A stretch of 64,000 nt of DNA, taken from NCBI GenBank assembly GCA_032718475.1, contig JAUCBJ010004133.1, positions 1 through 64,000 on the forward strand, read 5' to 3'. A model generated the notes under the pieces. That model made no database searches, had not been told where the DNA came from, and saw only the letters and a program-made list of their open reading frames with translations. Position numbers and translations under genes: made by a program. This document shows positions 10,352 to 21,489 of the stretch, piece by piece. The stretch comes from Nemertoderma westbladi. Taxonomy: Eukaryota; Xenacoelomorpha; Nemertodermatida; Nemertodermatidae. Each line of letters starts with the position of its first letter. The first letter of the stretch is position 1.

Positions 10352-10411
10352 TCTATATATATGCATATATACAATATGACCTATGATGATGAGCTGTAAT
10401 TTAATCCGCAT
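10096..10411 (-). pseudogene. LINE C-terminal remnant next to paralogue 2
   Basis: The minus-strand frame contains 'LTHSDCRTHSC', 'CKILDLGSLSPKHVNSL' and 'WRINLAREIIDYTETFSEIGNF'. The same stretch in arm 2 (42925-43560) is continuous with the C-terminal domain of a LINE reverse transcriptase, which identifies this piece. It is truncated at about 10352 by the duplication boundary. It was part of the duplicated block and so predates the duplication. Confidence 0.65.
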
Positions 10412-10479
10412 CGGATTGTTAAAATTAGCACAGTAAAATTATTAATAAATAAATAAAGCATACTTAAAGAAAACATAGA

Positions 10480-11194
10480 TTAAATAAGGCTGTTAAGATG
10501 GACTGCGAGTTTGAAAGCAGGTGAGTTTTGTGGAAGCGCAGAGCAGACCTGAGCGTGTTCAATTCTTGCTGGAGAATTACAGAGCCGACAATGGCAATCA
10601 TCTTGGGGACGCCAGCATCCGCAGCAGTTAGTTTTGGAGCATAGCTTGTGATGGTATCCGTTACTAATATATTGCGCCGCGATACGTCTTCTTTTAGCTG
10701 TTAGATTAGCTAGATTGATATCGTGTACTGAATTGTTATCAATCGCATTTAGTAACCGCGTCGTTGAAGCAAATTTGCTCAGGCCACACCAGAGTTTGAA
10801 GAAAAACCCGCGGCATTTGACGACATGATCTAGCGCTGCAACGTCGTCACTTTGGATAAACGTTGAGCAACCATAAGTGCATGAACGTAAAACTACCAGA
10901 TTCCATAATTTCTTTGCTGTTTCCAGCAAAACCGAAGAGAGAACTACGAGAGATGCAATGCGCACCGACGCACTTATTCCTCCTTTCCGAAGGTGGTCAT
11001 AGTGATCCGTCGAAGTGTTTTTGGACGTTAGAATGAACCCCAGGTAATTAAAAGAATTTACAAACTTGATTTCGTTCCCTTTATATTTGAGTATATCTGT
11101 GGCAGCCATGCGACCTCCTCTTCGGAACTTGATTGTTTTAGTTTTGCTCAAGTTAACGTTAATAGATTGTCATCGCAGTAGGTACTTAAATTAT
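10480..11194 (-). pseudogene. LINE family D ORF2 C-terminal region
   Basis: The 223-codon frame begins 'MSKTKTIKFRRGGR', which is the end of the palm ('NLSKTKxxxF'). It continues through the thumb ('FVNSFNYLGFILTSK') to a cysteine-rich C-terminus with 'CSKTNCCGCWRPQDDCHCRLC', a zinc-binding pattern typical of several LINE clades. Upstream in the same orientation the 'LDNLSTYCDDNLLT' block is readable but out of frame. It is the 3' half of the element described at 11195-12237. Confidence 0.75.
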
Positions 11195-12237
11195 CTAGCA
11201 TAAAATAAACAATACAATATACAATAAACAGAATAAACCGATACCGGCAATGGCTGCGGGTAGATCAGCAATAAATAATGAAAATAGAAGAGGAGATAGT
11301 TTATCACCCTGCACCACACCGACTAATTGGATAATTGGGGGCAGCAAATAACAACCAATGCTAATTCTTATGAAATTACAAGCTATGAGAGACCAAATTA
11401 CAGCGAAGTCAGCAACATTTGAGGAACCTTTTATGAAATCCCCAGAGCGCTGACAAAGCCACTGCGAATGGCCGGCGTTTGGCGTGGCCAACTTTGCATA
11501 GCGGCGTGATTGCACCGGTCCGGTGGGTACAGGTACGCCACCACGCGAAGCGCCGCCGCCGCCGCCGCGGCGACATACAGAGACCCACGGCTTATCTCCC
11601 GCCGCCTCTGCAACACTGCTGAACAGCAGCTTCTTCACTTCATTCCAACCATTAGTCGTAGTGTTGTCCAATTCAAGAACACCTTCTCCAGACTCCGACA
11701 GTGAATCAGGCTCAAGTTGCTCAAGTGCAATGACTCGATTCTGACTAGGTTCAGTCAACCCAGCCAGGGCCGACGGGCCAGAATGAGCTTGTCCCTTGCG
11801 CTTCCGCTTGGCTGCAACTTGTTTAGGAGGAGGAGCGGAAGGTGGAGGACCAGCAGGAGGGTTTAAACGCGCTGATGACAGCATACTTTGATTTACCTCT
11901 AGGACGGCTACCCTGTCCTGGAGCAGGCTGAGTTGCCGCAGGAGCAGAGCCGTGTCAGATTCGCATAATGAGAAGGGCGGGGAATTGGTAATGTCCAGAG
12001 GAACTGAACTGGCTGGAACATTGCTTTCTCACCATCAATGCCGGGTCTGTTTATGAAACCCAAATAATCAAAAATGTCGAGTACGTCAAATACTAGGTTA
12101 CGCCATAACGATTCTCCAGCCTGATGTAACTTTGTAAACCCTAGCTTCTTGTTGCGGTCAGCAGCAGGAATTAGATCTAAAATTATTTGCTTTGCTTCTC
12201 TGAGCATCGAATCCGTGAACCGCGGCCACGGCTGCAC
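11195..12237 (-). pseudogene. LINE family D: ORF1-like part joined to RT fragment
   Basis: The minus-strand frames read first an ORF1-like region (12237-11908: 'RFTDSMLREAKQIILDLIP'; then 11884 downward: a proline-rich start, basic 'KRKRKGQ' and a glycine-rich 'RRGGGGGASRGG'). Within the same 229-codon frame they then enter the reverse transcriptase 'GVVQGDKLSPLLFSLFIADLP'. The endonuclease and most of the RT finger region that should lie between are gone, so this is an internal deletion fusing the two ORFs. At about 11219 the palm reads 'LLY' directly followed by 'IVLF': the A-D-D of YADD is absent. The element is non-autonomous. Confidence 0.65.
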
Positions 12238-12635
12238 GATTGAAAATATCGTGTCCCTGGTCTAGCCCTTTGTATGGGCTGTCCAGAAGTAGGAAAGAAC
12301 ATCATTGTCCACATGTTAGCAGTGTCGCGTGGGACATGGCATAGCAGCATAGGTTAGGCAGCTCAGTTAGGGTTTCCACCCGATATGCGGCGGCGGCAGC
12401 AGTTGGCGTCTCGAAGAGCCAAGTGTATAGGCCTAATTGCTGGCTACTGGTAGGTAGCTGTAATACAGTATAATATTTCAGACTTTCAGATTCCAGCAGT
12501 ACAGTCAGTCAGTAGTGTCACATAATAGGTGGGAGTGTGTTTTTTTATATAAATGTGTCATTTTATATATATATCACTTTCATGTAATATATATCATCAT
12601 GTATATATATCACTTTAATGTAAATAAAGTGTCAT
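12238..12635. other. no recognisable gene; AT repeats at right end
   Basis: GC-moderate sequence (12238-12500) may be the 5' leader of LINE D. It is followed by an imperfect AT-rich tandem stretch (12540-12650) with repeated 'gtgtcattttatata' and 'tatatatcacttt' words. There is no coding evidence. Confidence 0.4.
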
Positions 12636-14232
12636 TTTATATAAATGACTTACCGAACTGCACAAATTTACATACTACTCTCTTTGCCGATGATACTAAC
12701 ATACTATACAGTCACACCAACAAGGACACACTAATTACAAAAGTAAATAATTGAGTTGAGATAATGTCTGGGAGACCTCAGGTGACCAAAAAAGAAAGGG
12801 TAACAACAGTTACGAGCTTTCACCCAATAGGGCTTCTTCAGGTAAAATAATATACGAATATACAGAGAGAGAACTGCACCAGTATATAGAATGCAAAGAA
12901 ACAACAGTACCAGTATATTGGGAACAGTATAATAAATTTAAATATAACTCTCGAAAATTGATCAATGGCTCACTGGCAACAAACTATCCCTCAATTTAAA
13001 AAAAACCGAATATCTCATATTTTCAAATTCAAATACTACTATCACTCAAAAAATAAAAATAAATAATGTTAATATCAAACAAACTAATGAAACAAAATTT
13101 TTGGGCATCTGGATAGACAATAAATTATCTTGGAAATATCACTGCTCCTACATACTGAAGAAAATTTCGAAATCATGCGGTCTTTTTTAAACTACGCCAT
13201 ATCTTGCCATTAAATATACTAAAAATGATTTTCTATGCACTGATACACCCATATATTCAATATGGTATAATATTATGGGGAAACACACACCATAAATACA
13301 TATTCCCACTCAGAGTAAAAATAAATAAAATAATTCGTGCAATAACATTTAATCATTACCAAGCTCATTCAAACCCAATCTATAAATTTCCGGAAATATT
13401 ACCAATAGAAAAGTTACATATATTGGAAACATCAAAATTAATGTGGGAAATAAAAAACTCAAAAAAACAATCTTTTATCACGTCACTTTTCTCCCTCCCC
13501 TCTACTATACATAAGTACACTTCAAGATCCGTCACATCAATGAACTATTACATACCACGTACAAGACTGATTCTAACACAAAGATCACTCAAATATCACG
13601 GTACTTTGATATGGAATTCATTTCCCCTGAAAATAAAAGAAAGTAAAACTAAGAAAGCACTTACCCAAAATCTTAAAAAGTCATTGCTAAACGATCTAAC
13701 TTAAATAAAATAAAACTTAAAATATTTAAGTTCTAGAGTAGTATTAGGCCCGATCATCTATTAAACTCATTAAACAAAATTTGTATCTATTTATAAATCG
13801 TATATCACATCGTATTAACTGAATATTTCAAATTTTTTTAAAATCTCAAAATGTAATTTAAATGAAATAAGCATAAATATAAATAAATAAATATAAATAT
13901 ATAAATAAAAAATAAAAATAATAAAATCAGCAGATTGTACGAATTAAATTGATTGATATGTAATATTTACAACAAAACGCTCGCCACGGCAACAGAGAAC
14001 TACACTAGCTTTGCTACTGTTTCCTGTTTCTCATAAATACTACAAAACTGTAAACAAATATTGGAACTCCAAACCTAGCACCGATTCATATAATCTAAAT
14101 AACAATAAAACCCCAATTACGCACTGAACCTAAACTGGTGATGGGTTTATAATACTGAGAGCGTGTATTATGTAATAACGAAACAAATAAATGAACCCTT
14201 ACGGGTTCGTTCCTTTGATTTGATTGATTGAA
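12636..14232 (+). mobile_element. LINE family E, 5'-truncated copy
   Basis: It starts in the palm: 'FYINDLPNC', 'LFADDTNILYSH' (catalytic FADD intact) to 12756. An insertion of the 7715-type repeat interrupts it at about 12757-12950. Coding resumes with 'LTGNKLSLNLKKTEYLIF' and 'ETKFLGIWIDNKLSW', then a 166-codon frame at 13204-13704 ('ALIHPYIQYGIILWGNTHH', 'NYYIPRT', 'SLKYHGTLIWNSFP'). A roughly 500-bp AT-rich 3' region ends in a 'ttgatttgattgattg' tail at 14214-14231. The same C-terminal domain and tail type recur at 35640-36710. This is jockey/CR1-group by motif style. Confidence 0.8.
12757..12950 (-). repeat. dispersed repeat with 'CTGAAGA...GAAA' core, copy 2
   Basis: This is the reverse complement of the 7715-7850 repeat. 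On the minus strand it reads 'cctgaagaagccctattggg' then 'tgaaagctcgtaac'. It lies inside the coding region of LINE E, whose frame is continuous on either side ('LITKVNN' before and 'LSKIDQW'-like after), so it is an insertion. Confidence 0.55.
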
Positions 14233-14251
14233 CTGCCTTACATGTCCCGAA

Positions 14252-16162
14252 CTCTTAAAACTCTGAGGTTACTTGTAAGAGAGAAGATCTTAAGATAGCC
14301 TACAAAGTTAAAACCGAACAACCAACAACCGAAAACATTAACAAGGTTGAGAAAGCTAAGGACGATCTTAAATTGGCCTACAACATCAGCCAGGAAAAGT
14401 ACATACAGGATAAAACTGAAGCAATTACAACTGCTCACATACAGCAACAATCAAGACTTACCTGGCAAACTGTAAATGAGGTATCTGGTCGGAAAAGTTG
14501 CAAAAAGTGCAAAGGGGCGCCTCAAAGCCGATAGTCCTGAAGAACGTGTTGGGAAGTGGAAAAATCACTTCAGCAACTTGCTTGGGCAGCCACCAAACAT
14601 CGAGGTCAGCCTTACAAGGAAAATATATGACAAGACACTACCTATAGAAACAGGGGACTTCACACCTGCCGAACTCACAAAGAAGCATTAAAAGCATGTC
14701 CAATAATAAAGCGAGTGGATTAGATGAAATCCCAGCAGAGGTATGGAAAACTGGAGTGCTAAATAGACCATTATTGAATGTTTGCAACCGGATGTTAAAA
14801 GGGGAAAAGCCACCACCAATTTGGACTAAAGGTCAACTAAAGCCTCTCCCCAAGAAAGGAGACCTCGGCATACCAACAAACTATCGTGGGATCTGTCTGC
14901 TTGTGGTAGCTGCCAAAATATACAATAAAATGATTCTATATAGGATTAGGCCTCACATAGAGAAACTACTGCGTAAGAGCCAAAACGGATTTCGACCAAG
15001 TAGATCAACAATAGCTCAGATACTTGCACTACGGAGACTGATTGAAGGAATCAAGTCAAAGAATCTCCCCGCAGTCATGACTTTTGTGGACTTCAAGAAG
15101 GCATTCGACTCCATCCATAGAGGTAAAATGCTTGAAATCCTAAGAGCTTATGGAATACCAGAAGTAATTGTTGCTGGCATTGGATTGCTATATTGTGACA
15201 CAGAAGCGCAGGTACTCTCACCAGATGGTGAAACTGAGTTTTTCTCAATCCTGGCTGGCGTACTGCAAGGTGACACATTAGCACCATTACTATTTGTAAT
15301 TGTGCTGGATTACGCAATGAGGACGGCCACAAAGGGTGAAGATCTGGGATTCACACTTCAAGAATGCAGAAGTAGTAGATATCTGGCAACTACAGTCACA
15401 GACACCGACTTTGCGGATGACATCGCCCTGCTCTCTAATACGCTAGCAGATGCACAGCTTCTACTAAATAAAGTGGAGAGGGCTGCTAAGGAGGATGGAT
15501 TGCATATAAATGCTACCAAGACCGAATTCATGACCTTTAATGTTGATGGAAACTTGACAACCATTGATAATAATCAACTAAGGCAGGTCGATGACTTCCA
15601 GTACCTTGGATCATGGATAGAGAGTAGCAAAAAGGACATAGAAGTTAGGAAAGCAAAGGCTTGGGCAGCTCTATCAAAAATGGATACCATCTGGAAATCA
15701 GATCTCTCCAGGCACCTGAAGACCAAGTTCTTTCGAGCCACAGTGGAAAGTGTATTTTTATACGGGGGTGAGACCTGGACACTGACTAAATCACTTGAAC
15801 AACGAATTGATGGTTGCTACACAAGACTACTAAGGGCAGCCCTAAACATCAGCTGGAGACAACACATGACAAACGCCGAGCTTTATGGTACAATACCACC
15901 TGTATCAACCACCCTCCGTGAACGCAGATTAAGATTCAGTGGGCACTGCTGGCGAAGTAAAGACTAGGTCATACCAGATCTACTTCTCTGGCAACCAACT
16001 CATGGAAAGCGTAGTCGTGGACGACCTGCCATAACATATATAGATCAACTTGAAAGGGATACTGAACTTGGGAGAAACGAAATTGCGACAACTATGGAGA
16101 ATCGGGAAGCCTGGAAGGATCTCATTTCCACTGTCCGAGTTCGCTCGACCTAGTAGTAGTAG
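14252..16162 (+). mobile_element. RTE family 2, 5'-truncated insertion with 13-bp TSD
   Basis: The insert is bounded exactly by 'tacatgtcccgaa' at 14239-14251 and again at 16163-16175. Its 3' end is the short repeat 'tagtagtagtag', characteristic of RTE elements. It starts in the linker between endonuclease and RT, with frameshifts near 14515 and 14690. A 423-codon frame then covers the RT: 'SGLDEIPAEVWK', 'NGFRPSRSTIAQ', 'FVDFKKAFDSIHRGK', 'GVLQGDTLAPLLF', palm 'FADDIALLS', and 'YLGSWIESS', ending at a premature TAG (15965). The terminal 'RRLRFSGHCWRSKD' to 'VRVRST' region is still readable past the stop. Confidence 0.93.
14696..15967 (+). pseudogene. RTE family 2 reverse transcriptase (partial)
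   Basis: This frame of 423 codons is the coding core of the insertion at 14252-16162. It contains all RT blocks, with the catalytic FADD at about residues 240-243. It lacks the upstream endonuclease and loses about 65 C-terminal codons to a TAG at 15965-15967. RTE proteins cleave and reverse-transcribe at the target. This copy has lost the nicking domain and cannot move itself. Confidence 0.88.
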
Positions 16163-16289
16163 TACATGTCCCGAAAATAATTTTCTAACCAATTAGGTCT
16201 TTACTTGTTACCTTGGCAACCAAGACGACTTTTCAATATGTATAATTTAGCAGCAGCTTTTGTTCTAGTGGTGACATTCATGGGTTTCC

Positions 16290-16395
16290 AATTAGGAAGC
16301 TCTGGTTCGTTCTATCCCTAGAATGAGGCAGCACTGTTTGTGTATAGTGCTTTAAATGCTGCATCCTATACCATCTTCACTGGTCGATAAATGGT
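16290..16395 (+). mobile_element. tRNA-related SINE, copy 2 (partial)
   Basis: The segment 'ggttcgttctatcccta', followed by 'gaggcagcactgtttg' and 'tagtgctttaaatgctgca', matches the minus-strand copy at 61380-61500 almost word for word. It is also related to 1180-1425. The B-box-like word sits at the 5' side, as in a tRNA-derived SINE. Confidence 0.6.
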
Positions 16396-16984
16396 AACTA
16401 AGAAAATATTATCCCATTCAATATGTGGAATTTCACGAGAAACAACTTATGTACTTCAGATGCATGTGATTTTATTACAAGTCAACATTCATGATTACAA
16501 GCGGTTACCATAGCAAAGGGCGTATTTTATACATGAAATATTAATATATTAATAAATTATTAATATAAAATCATTCTGACAGAAATGCAATATTAAAAAA
16601 TGATTTTCGTTGCCAAAAATATTTTTTTCTTGTTACAGAAAAGAGCCGATTGGTCGCAAAATTATTGTCTAGAGTTAGCAAAATGTAATGCAGTTGACGT
16701 TAAATCATTTTTTTTAATTGTTAATAACCATATTTCAATTGAAATTGAAATATTATAGGAGATATATCTTATTACCTAGGTTGCAGGTCAATATTATTAC
16801 TCTGCAATTATTTAACTACTTAATAACAATTATGGGGGCAATTATATCTCCAATGTTTAAATATTTTGCTACATGGGGTACACTAAATAAAGATAGGTTT
16901 CCAATATTACTGAAATGATCAGTGCGTCCCGTTCGACACGAAGTGGGGCCTTCGCGCAGCACGTGACTTAATTATACTTAGTTA
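16396..16984. other. no recognisable gene
   Basis: This is AT-rich sequence. The short frame at 16718-16918 has no recognisable domain and is probably chance. I see nothing else. Confidence 0.35.
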
Positions 16985-18110
16985 TACATTTCGCCCTCTA
17001 GCGGCAGACTGGAGGACTCCAGACCGTTTACTGCCCACCAAAGACTCAGGCCGACTTCTACTACATATCTGCTACGTTTCAGCTTGAACGGATCATAAAT
17101 AACGAGATGGGAGAAAGATTTCACTTTCAAACATTTCGCCCTCTAGCGGCAGACTGAAGAACTGCACACGGATTAGTCTTCAATTCAATTCAATTCAATT
17201 CCTTCTTTCAAAGTCACAGCTAATGGTCTAGTACATATCTGCCAAATTTCAGCATAAATGGATTAAAAGCAAAGAAATGGGAGGACATTTAACGTTTAGA
17301 CATGTGGCCCTCTAGCAGGAGACTATTGCTCTGATGGTGTCTGAAAGTCTCTCAAACGTCTCAACTTTAGCTCATATTGATACCTACAAATTTTCAACTT
17401 GGCAGCTTTAAATCCGACAAAGTTATTAGCATGTCAAAATCGTAACGACGACAACGATTTCACTTTCAGACCTTTGGCCCTCTAGCGGCAGACTGGAGAA
17501 CTGCAGATGGATTCGCCTCCTTTGAAAGTCACAGCTAATGGTCTAATACATATCTGCCAAGTTTCAGCTTAAACGGATTAAAAGCAAAGAAATGGGAGGG
17601 CATTTAATGTTTAGACATGTGGCCCTCTAGCGGGAGACCATTGCACTGATGGTGTCTGAAAGTCTCTCAAAAATCTCAACTTTTGCTCATATTGATACCT
17701 ACAAATTTTCAACTTGGCAGCTTTAAATCCGACAAAGTTATTAGCATGTCAAAATCGTAACGAAGACAACGATTTCACTTTCAGACCTTTGGCCCTCTAG
17801 CGGCAGACTGGAGAACTGCAGATGGATTCGCCTCCTTTGAAAGTCACAGCTAATGGTCTAATACATATCTGCCAAGTTTCAGCTTAAACGGATTAAAAGC
17901 AAAGAAATGGGAGGGCATTTAATGTTTAGACATGTGGCCCTCTAGCGGGAGACCATTGCACTGATGGTGTCTGAAAGTCTCTCAAAAATCTCAACTTTTG
18001 CTCATATTGATACCTACAAATTTTCAACTTGGCAGCTTTAAATCCGACAAAGTTATTAGCATGTCAAAATCGTAACGACGACGACGACGACAACGACGAC
18101 GACGACGACG
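16985..18110 (+). repeat. tandem array of ~315-bp units with CCCTCTAGCGG motif
   Basis: The word 'tttagacatgtggccctcta' begins at 17295, 17610 and 17925, giving an exact 315-bp period. Each unit contains two 'ccctctagcg(g)' boxes, one after 'tttggccctc' and one after 'catgtggccctc', so the unit is itself a diverged two-part repeat. A more diverged half array lies at 16985-17290. The array ends in a (ACG)n run at 18076-18112. There is no coding frame. Confidence 0.9.
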
Positions 18111-19054
18111 ACAACTATTTGCATAAATTGACCCACCCCCTAACAGTGTCAATTCGCTAAGGCTCCGCCAACTTCGTGGCTCGCCCCACAAGGTATTTCT
18201 TATAGTTGAAATAGTAACCGTGTTTTACAACATACCCCATCGGATTCCCCTATGGGTGGGGTTTAAGGTTATAAATCCCTAGGATTATAAGAAAGGGGTG
18301 GTGGGGTGATTCATATACAAGTTTATGTTGCCATGGTGAAATTGTCTTTTTAACCAAGTTCCAACGATGTAATTTGGGCCGATTTTGGAACATTTGGAAC
18401 ATGGAACATAAAATTTGGAGCTGGAAAATATTTATGTTGCATTTTGTCCGAGATTGAGTCTTATTTTGACTGAGAAATTTGTTCTCTAAGAAAAGTGCTT
18501 TCGAATGAAATACATAAACTAATGTAATACCAAACAAGCCATGAAATTGATTTGCCCTTTTGATGAATAATAGATTTGGGCCAGCTGCCATCATACCGCT
18601 GGCGGCTGTTGTTTTCTTAAATTATATGCATTATTTAAATTAATGTTCGCATTATTTAAATTTCGTTTTCTAACATTTATATATGTCAAGAACATTAGAA
18701 ACATTATGTACATTAATTAAATATTCTTTAAGATTAAAGCTAGCATCACACATAGAAATTGGAAATACATTGAAAATTTAAAACACCTAAATATCTTTAT
18801 TTGAACTAAGTTAACACTTATATTTTTTGATCTTAAGAGAATACATATTGGATCTCAGAGCATGCAATGCATACTTAGGGACAAATTTCCAGAAAGGACA
18901 AGAAGCAGACAGTAATTATTTTAGTCTCTAGTGTCACTTCATTCCGTAAGAGATCAATAATAGGACCATTAATTGCATACTGTTGTTTATTACACACTTA
19001 ATATAATAATTTTTATAGTAAAAACTCTGTATGAAGTAAGTCATCAGGTAGGCA
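18111..19054. other. no recognisable gene; upstream of paralogue 3
   Basis: This is AT-rich intergenic DNA. A 114-codon minus-strand frame at 18250-18594 shows no domain or compositional signal that I recognise. No promoter element can be assigned with confidence. Confidence 0.35.
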
Positions 19055-19060
19055 TTGAAG

Positions 19061-20362
19061 ATGGCAGAGGAAGTGGCTCCCATTATCTCATGTGATAGAA
19101 ATAATCAGAATAAAGGCCATCAAAAAGGCTGGAGACTGTACATGTTGATGATAATGTTGCTGATGTATCAAATGATACCAGGTTGGTGTCAAACACTTTT
19201 GGAAACCTTCTATCCAATTGTTGTGGAAGAACGTGGTTGGTCAAAGACTCTGATTGGTGCCTTACTGGCAACATTTTCGTTTGCGAGACTTATGATATAC
19301 ATTACTTTCCCTCATTCTATCAACAATTGGGGAACTCGCATCTCATTGGGCCTATTTGGTATTTGTGGGGCTGCTTCCCAGTTGGCGTTTGGATTTGTAG
19401 AATATATTCCTAAAAGCGATGAATTATTATACATTTTCGTATGTTTTTCACTGCGTATTATTGAAGCTGTTGGACTGAACATCAGTTTTATGTACTCATA
19501 CAGTCTATTGATGGAGTTGTGGCCACAAAAAAGAACCTTATTAACGAGTCTAGCAGTTGTTTGTGACACACTAGGGTCTATGATTTCACCAGTTTTTGGT
19601 TCCACGATTTTTGCCTCACTGGGTTTTGAGTTTCCATTCATAATATCTGGTTTGTTGTTTCTCATTATCACCTTTTACTGCTGGATAGAGTCCCCAGCAT
19701 ATATTTCCAACAGATGTGAATCAAAAGATATCAGACCAACTTATCTTGGTCTTTTTACGAATCCAGCTATTACAATTATCTTTATTTTGGATATATATTG
19801 GAGAATAGTTTCAGCATTTACCGTTACGAACTATGCTGCCTACATTCATCATAAATACAATGTGAACCAGTATAATATTGGTCGTATTTATATGATATTT
19901 CCAGCTTTTGTTTCTTCCACAGGTCTAATAATGTCATTGATGATGAATAAATTGAAACCTATCATACCAACATCAATTGGTATAATGTTACTAGCAATAT
20001 CAATGCAACTAATAGGCCCAACAGAACTACTGGGTTTACCCCACTATCTCGCTATCTCTATCGCCGGATGCGCTCTCATGGGATTTGCAGCTGGAGTATT
20101 CCTAACACCCGGCCTGGAAACACAAACACAACTGGCTGTGAATGTTTGTGGTTATCCTGATAATGTTGACACCAGATCTCTTCTCCAACAAATGTTTCGA
20201 ATTTCATTGTCAATTGGAGCTATCATTGGTCCTATTTTTGGTGGGTTTCTCAATGATTATTTTGGCATGGAAATCGCTTGCTCAATCATCAGTTTGTTTG
20301 GCTTGCCTTTTATTATCGCTCTGTTGGTTGTGTTTACTTTTAGATGTGGTGTTGAAAAGTAG
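19061..20362 (+). CDS. SLC18B1-like MFS transporter, paralogue 3
   Basis: This is an intact single-exon gene. The first ATG is at 19061, giving 433 codons from 'MAEEVAPIISCDR'. An in-frame TTG six bases upstream is not a normal eukaryotic start. About 12 membrane segments follow the family order: 'IPGWCQTLLETFYP', 'GWSKTLIGALLATF', 'CFSLRIIEAVGLNISF', 'GFEFPFIISGLLF', 'HHKYNVNQYNIGRIYMIFPAF', 'IGPTELLGLPHY', and 'GPIFGGFLNDYFGME'. It has a one-residue longer linker ('KDIRPTYLG') than paralogues 2 and 4. By eye its C-terminal half is closer to paralogue 1. It is probably a functional membrane transporter. The substrate is not predictable here. Confidence 0.9.
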   Translation: MAEEVAPIISCDRNNQNKGHQKGWRLYMLMIMLLMYQMIPGWCQTLLETFYPIVVEERGWSKTLIGALLATFSFARLMIYITFPHSINNWGTRISLGLFGICGAASQLAFGFVEYIPKSDELLYIFVCFSLRIIEAVGLNISFMYSYSLLMELWPQKRTLLTSLAVVCDTLGSMISPVFGSTIFASLGFEFPFIISGLLFLIITFYCWIESPAYISNRCESKDIRPTYLGLFTNPAITIIFILDIYWRIVSAFTVTNYAAYIHHKYNVNQYNIGRIYMIFPAFVSSTGLIMSLMMNKLKPIIPTSIGIMLLAISMQLIGPTELLGLPHYLAISIAGCALMGFAAGVFLTPGLETQTQLAVNVCGYPDNVDTRSLLQQMFRISLSIGAIIGPIFGGFLNDYFGMEIACSIISLFGLPFIIALLVVFTFRCGVEK

Positions 20363-21480
20363 ACGAATTCAAAGGTGATGGTGGGGATAAAACCTAGAAT
20401 AAAAAGTACTTGGTAAAACTTAAAAACCATATTTTTATTTGAAATTTACCACATATTTATAGGGTATTCTCCGAATAAAGCAAATGTTTGGTGTTACACT
20501 GAGAAGATCAACATGTTTCCCTGCTAAATCCCTGCATTGCCTTTATTTGAAAAAAATATTTAGTTACGCATTGTGTAACAAAATACAACATTTGTGGCGT
20601 GACACCTAGAAAAGGGGTTAACTGGTCAAACAACATTCGAGAAAAACGCTGTTAAAGATTTAGAATTTTAACAGAAGCGAAGCTTGAGTGTAGGTGCCGA
20701 TTTTTTTGCCCCTCTTAGACTAAAATTGTATCCTCTTTCAGAATCCGAAAATAAAATTTCGCTAGGACCAGCAGTTTTCGAGTTATAAGGACATCCTGTC
20801 ACCCATGTTTGCACTTTTGGACTTAAAAATACTGACCTTTAGGTTCAACTTCGTTCAGTGACCTTATAAAAGCTGATTTTTGGATTTTTAGAGTGCTGAT
20901 ATCATTATTAACACTTCCCAATGAAAATCCATCGTGAAATATATAATTTTTATGAAAATTTTTATATATTTTTTTTGGTCCCTAGGGGACCAAAAGTGCA
21001 AGTAGCTCGAAATTTTCACATTTCAAAGTCGATATATTAGCCATATCTTCGATCCTACAAAGGTTTTCGCATGCGCTGATTCAATTTATAACATTCATAA
21101 TTTGGTTAGATTGTCCAAATGGGTGGAAAAATGAAAAGACCCCATTACTAGGACTTTTCAAAAATTGAAGGTTCAAAAATGCAATTTGGATTGTTCCAAT
21201 CAATTTTATTTTGTTCCCATCGTGATCAGCACCCCAAAAAACCCCCATTGGAGTGAAATTTCAATCGTATAAACGATCTGGTAACGTTGCAATTTTTTGG
21301 ACTACTTGCACTTTTCGTTCCAAAATTTGGCCAAAAAAATAAAAATTTTCTTGATCAGACAAAATTTTTTTAATTTCCAGTGGAATTAGGACCCCAAAAA
21401 ATCCAACTACACTTACAATTGACATCAGAAAATAACAAACTACTTAATTTATAGAATAATTTGCGTGATTTCACTTTCAC
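20363..21480. other. no recognisable gene; AT-rich
   Basis: This region follows paralogue 3. It contains long A/T stretches and no open frame with recognisable content. No inverted termini were found. Confidence 0.35.
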
Positions 21481-21489
21481 CGCAATTAG

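Noticed and set aside
18250-18594. 114-codon minus-strand frame
   Set aside because: No recognisable domain, AT-driven composition and no neighbouring gene structure; treated as chance.
19055-19060. Upstream TTG as start of paralogue 3
   Set aside because: Eukaryotic initiation at ATG 19061 is far more likely and aligns with the starts of the other paralogues.
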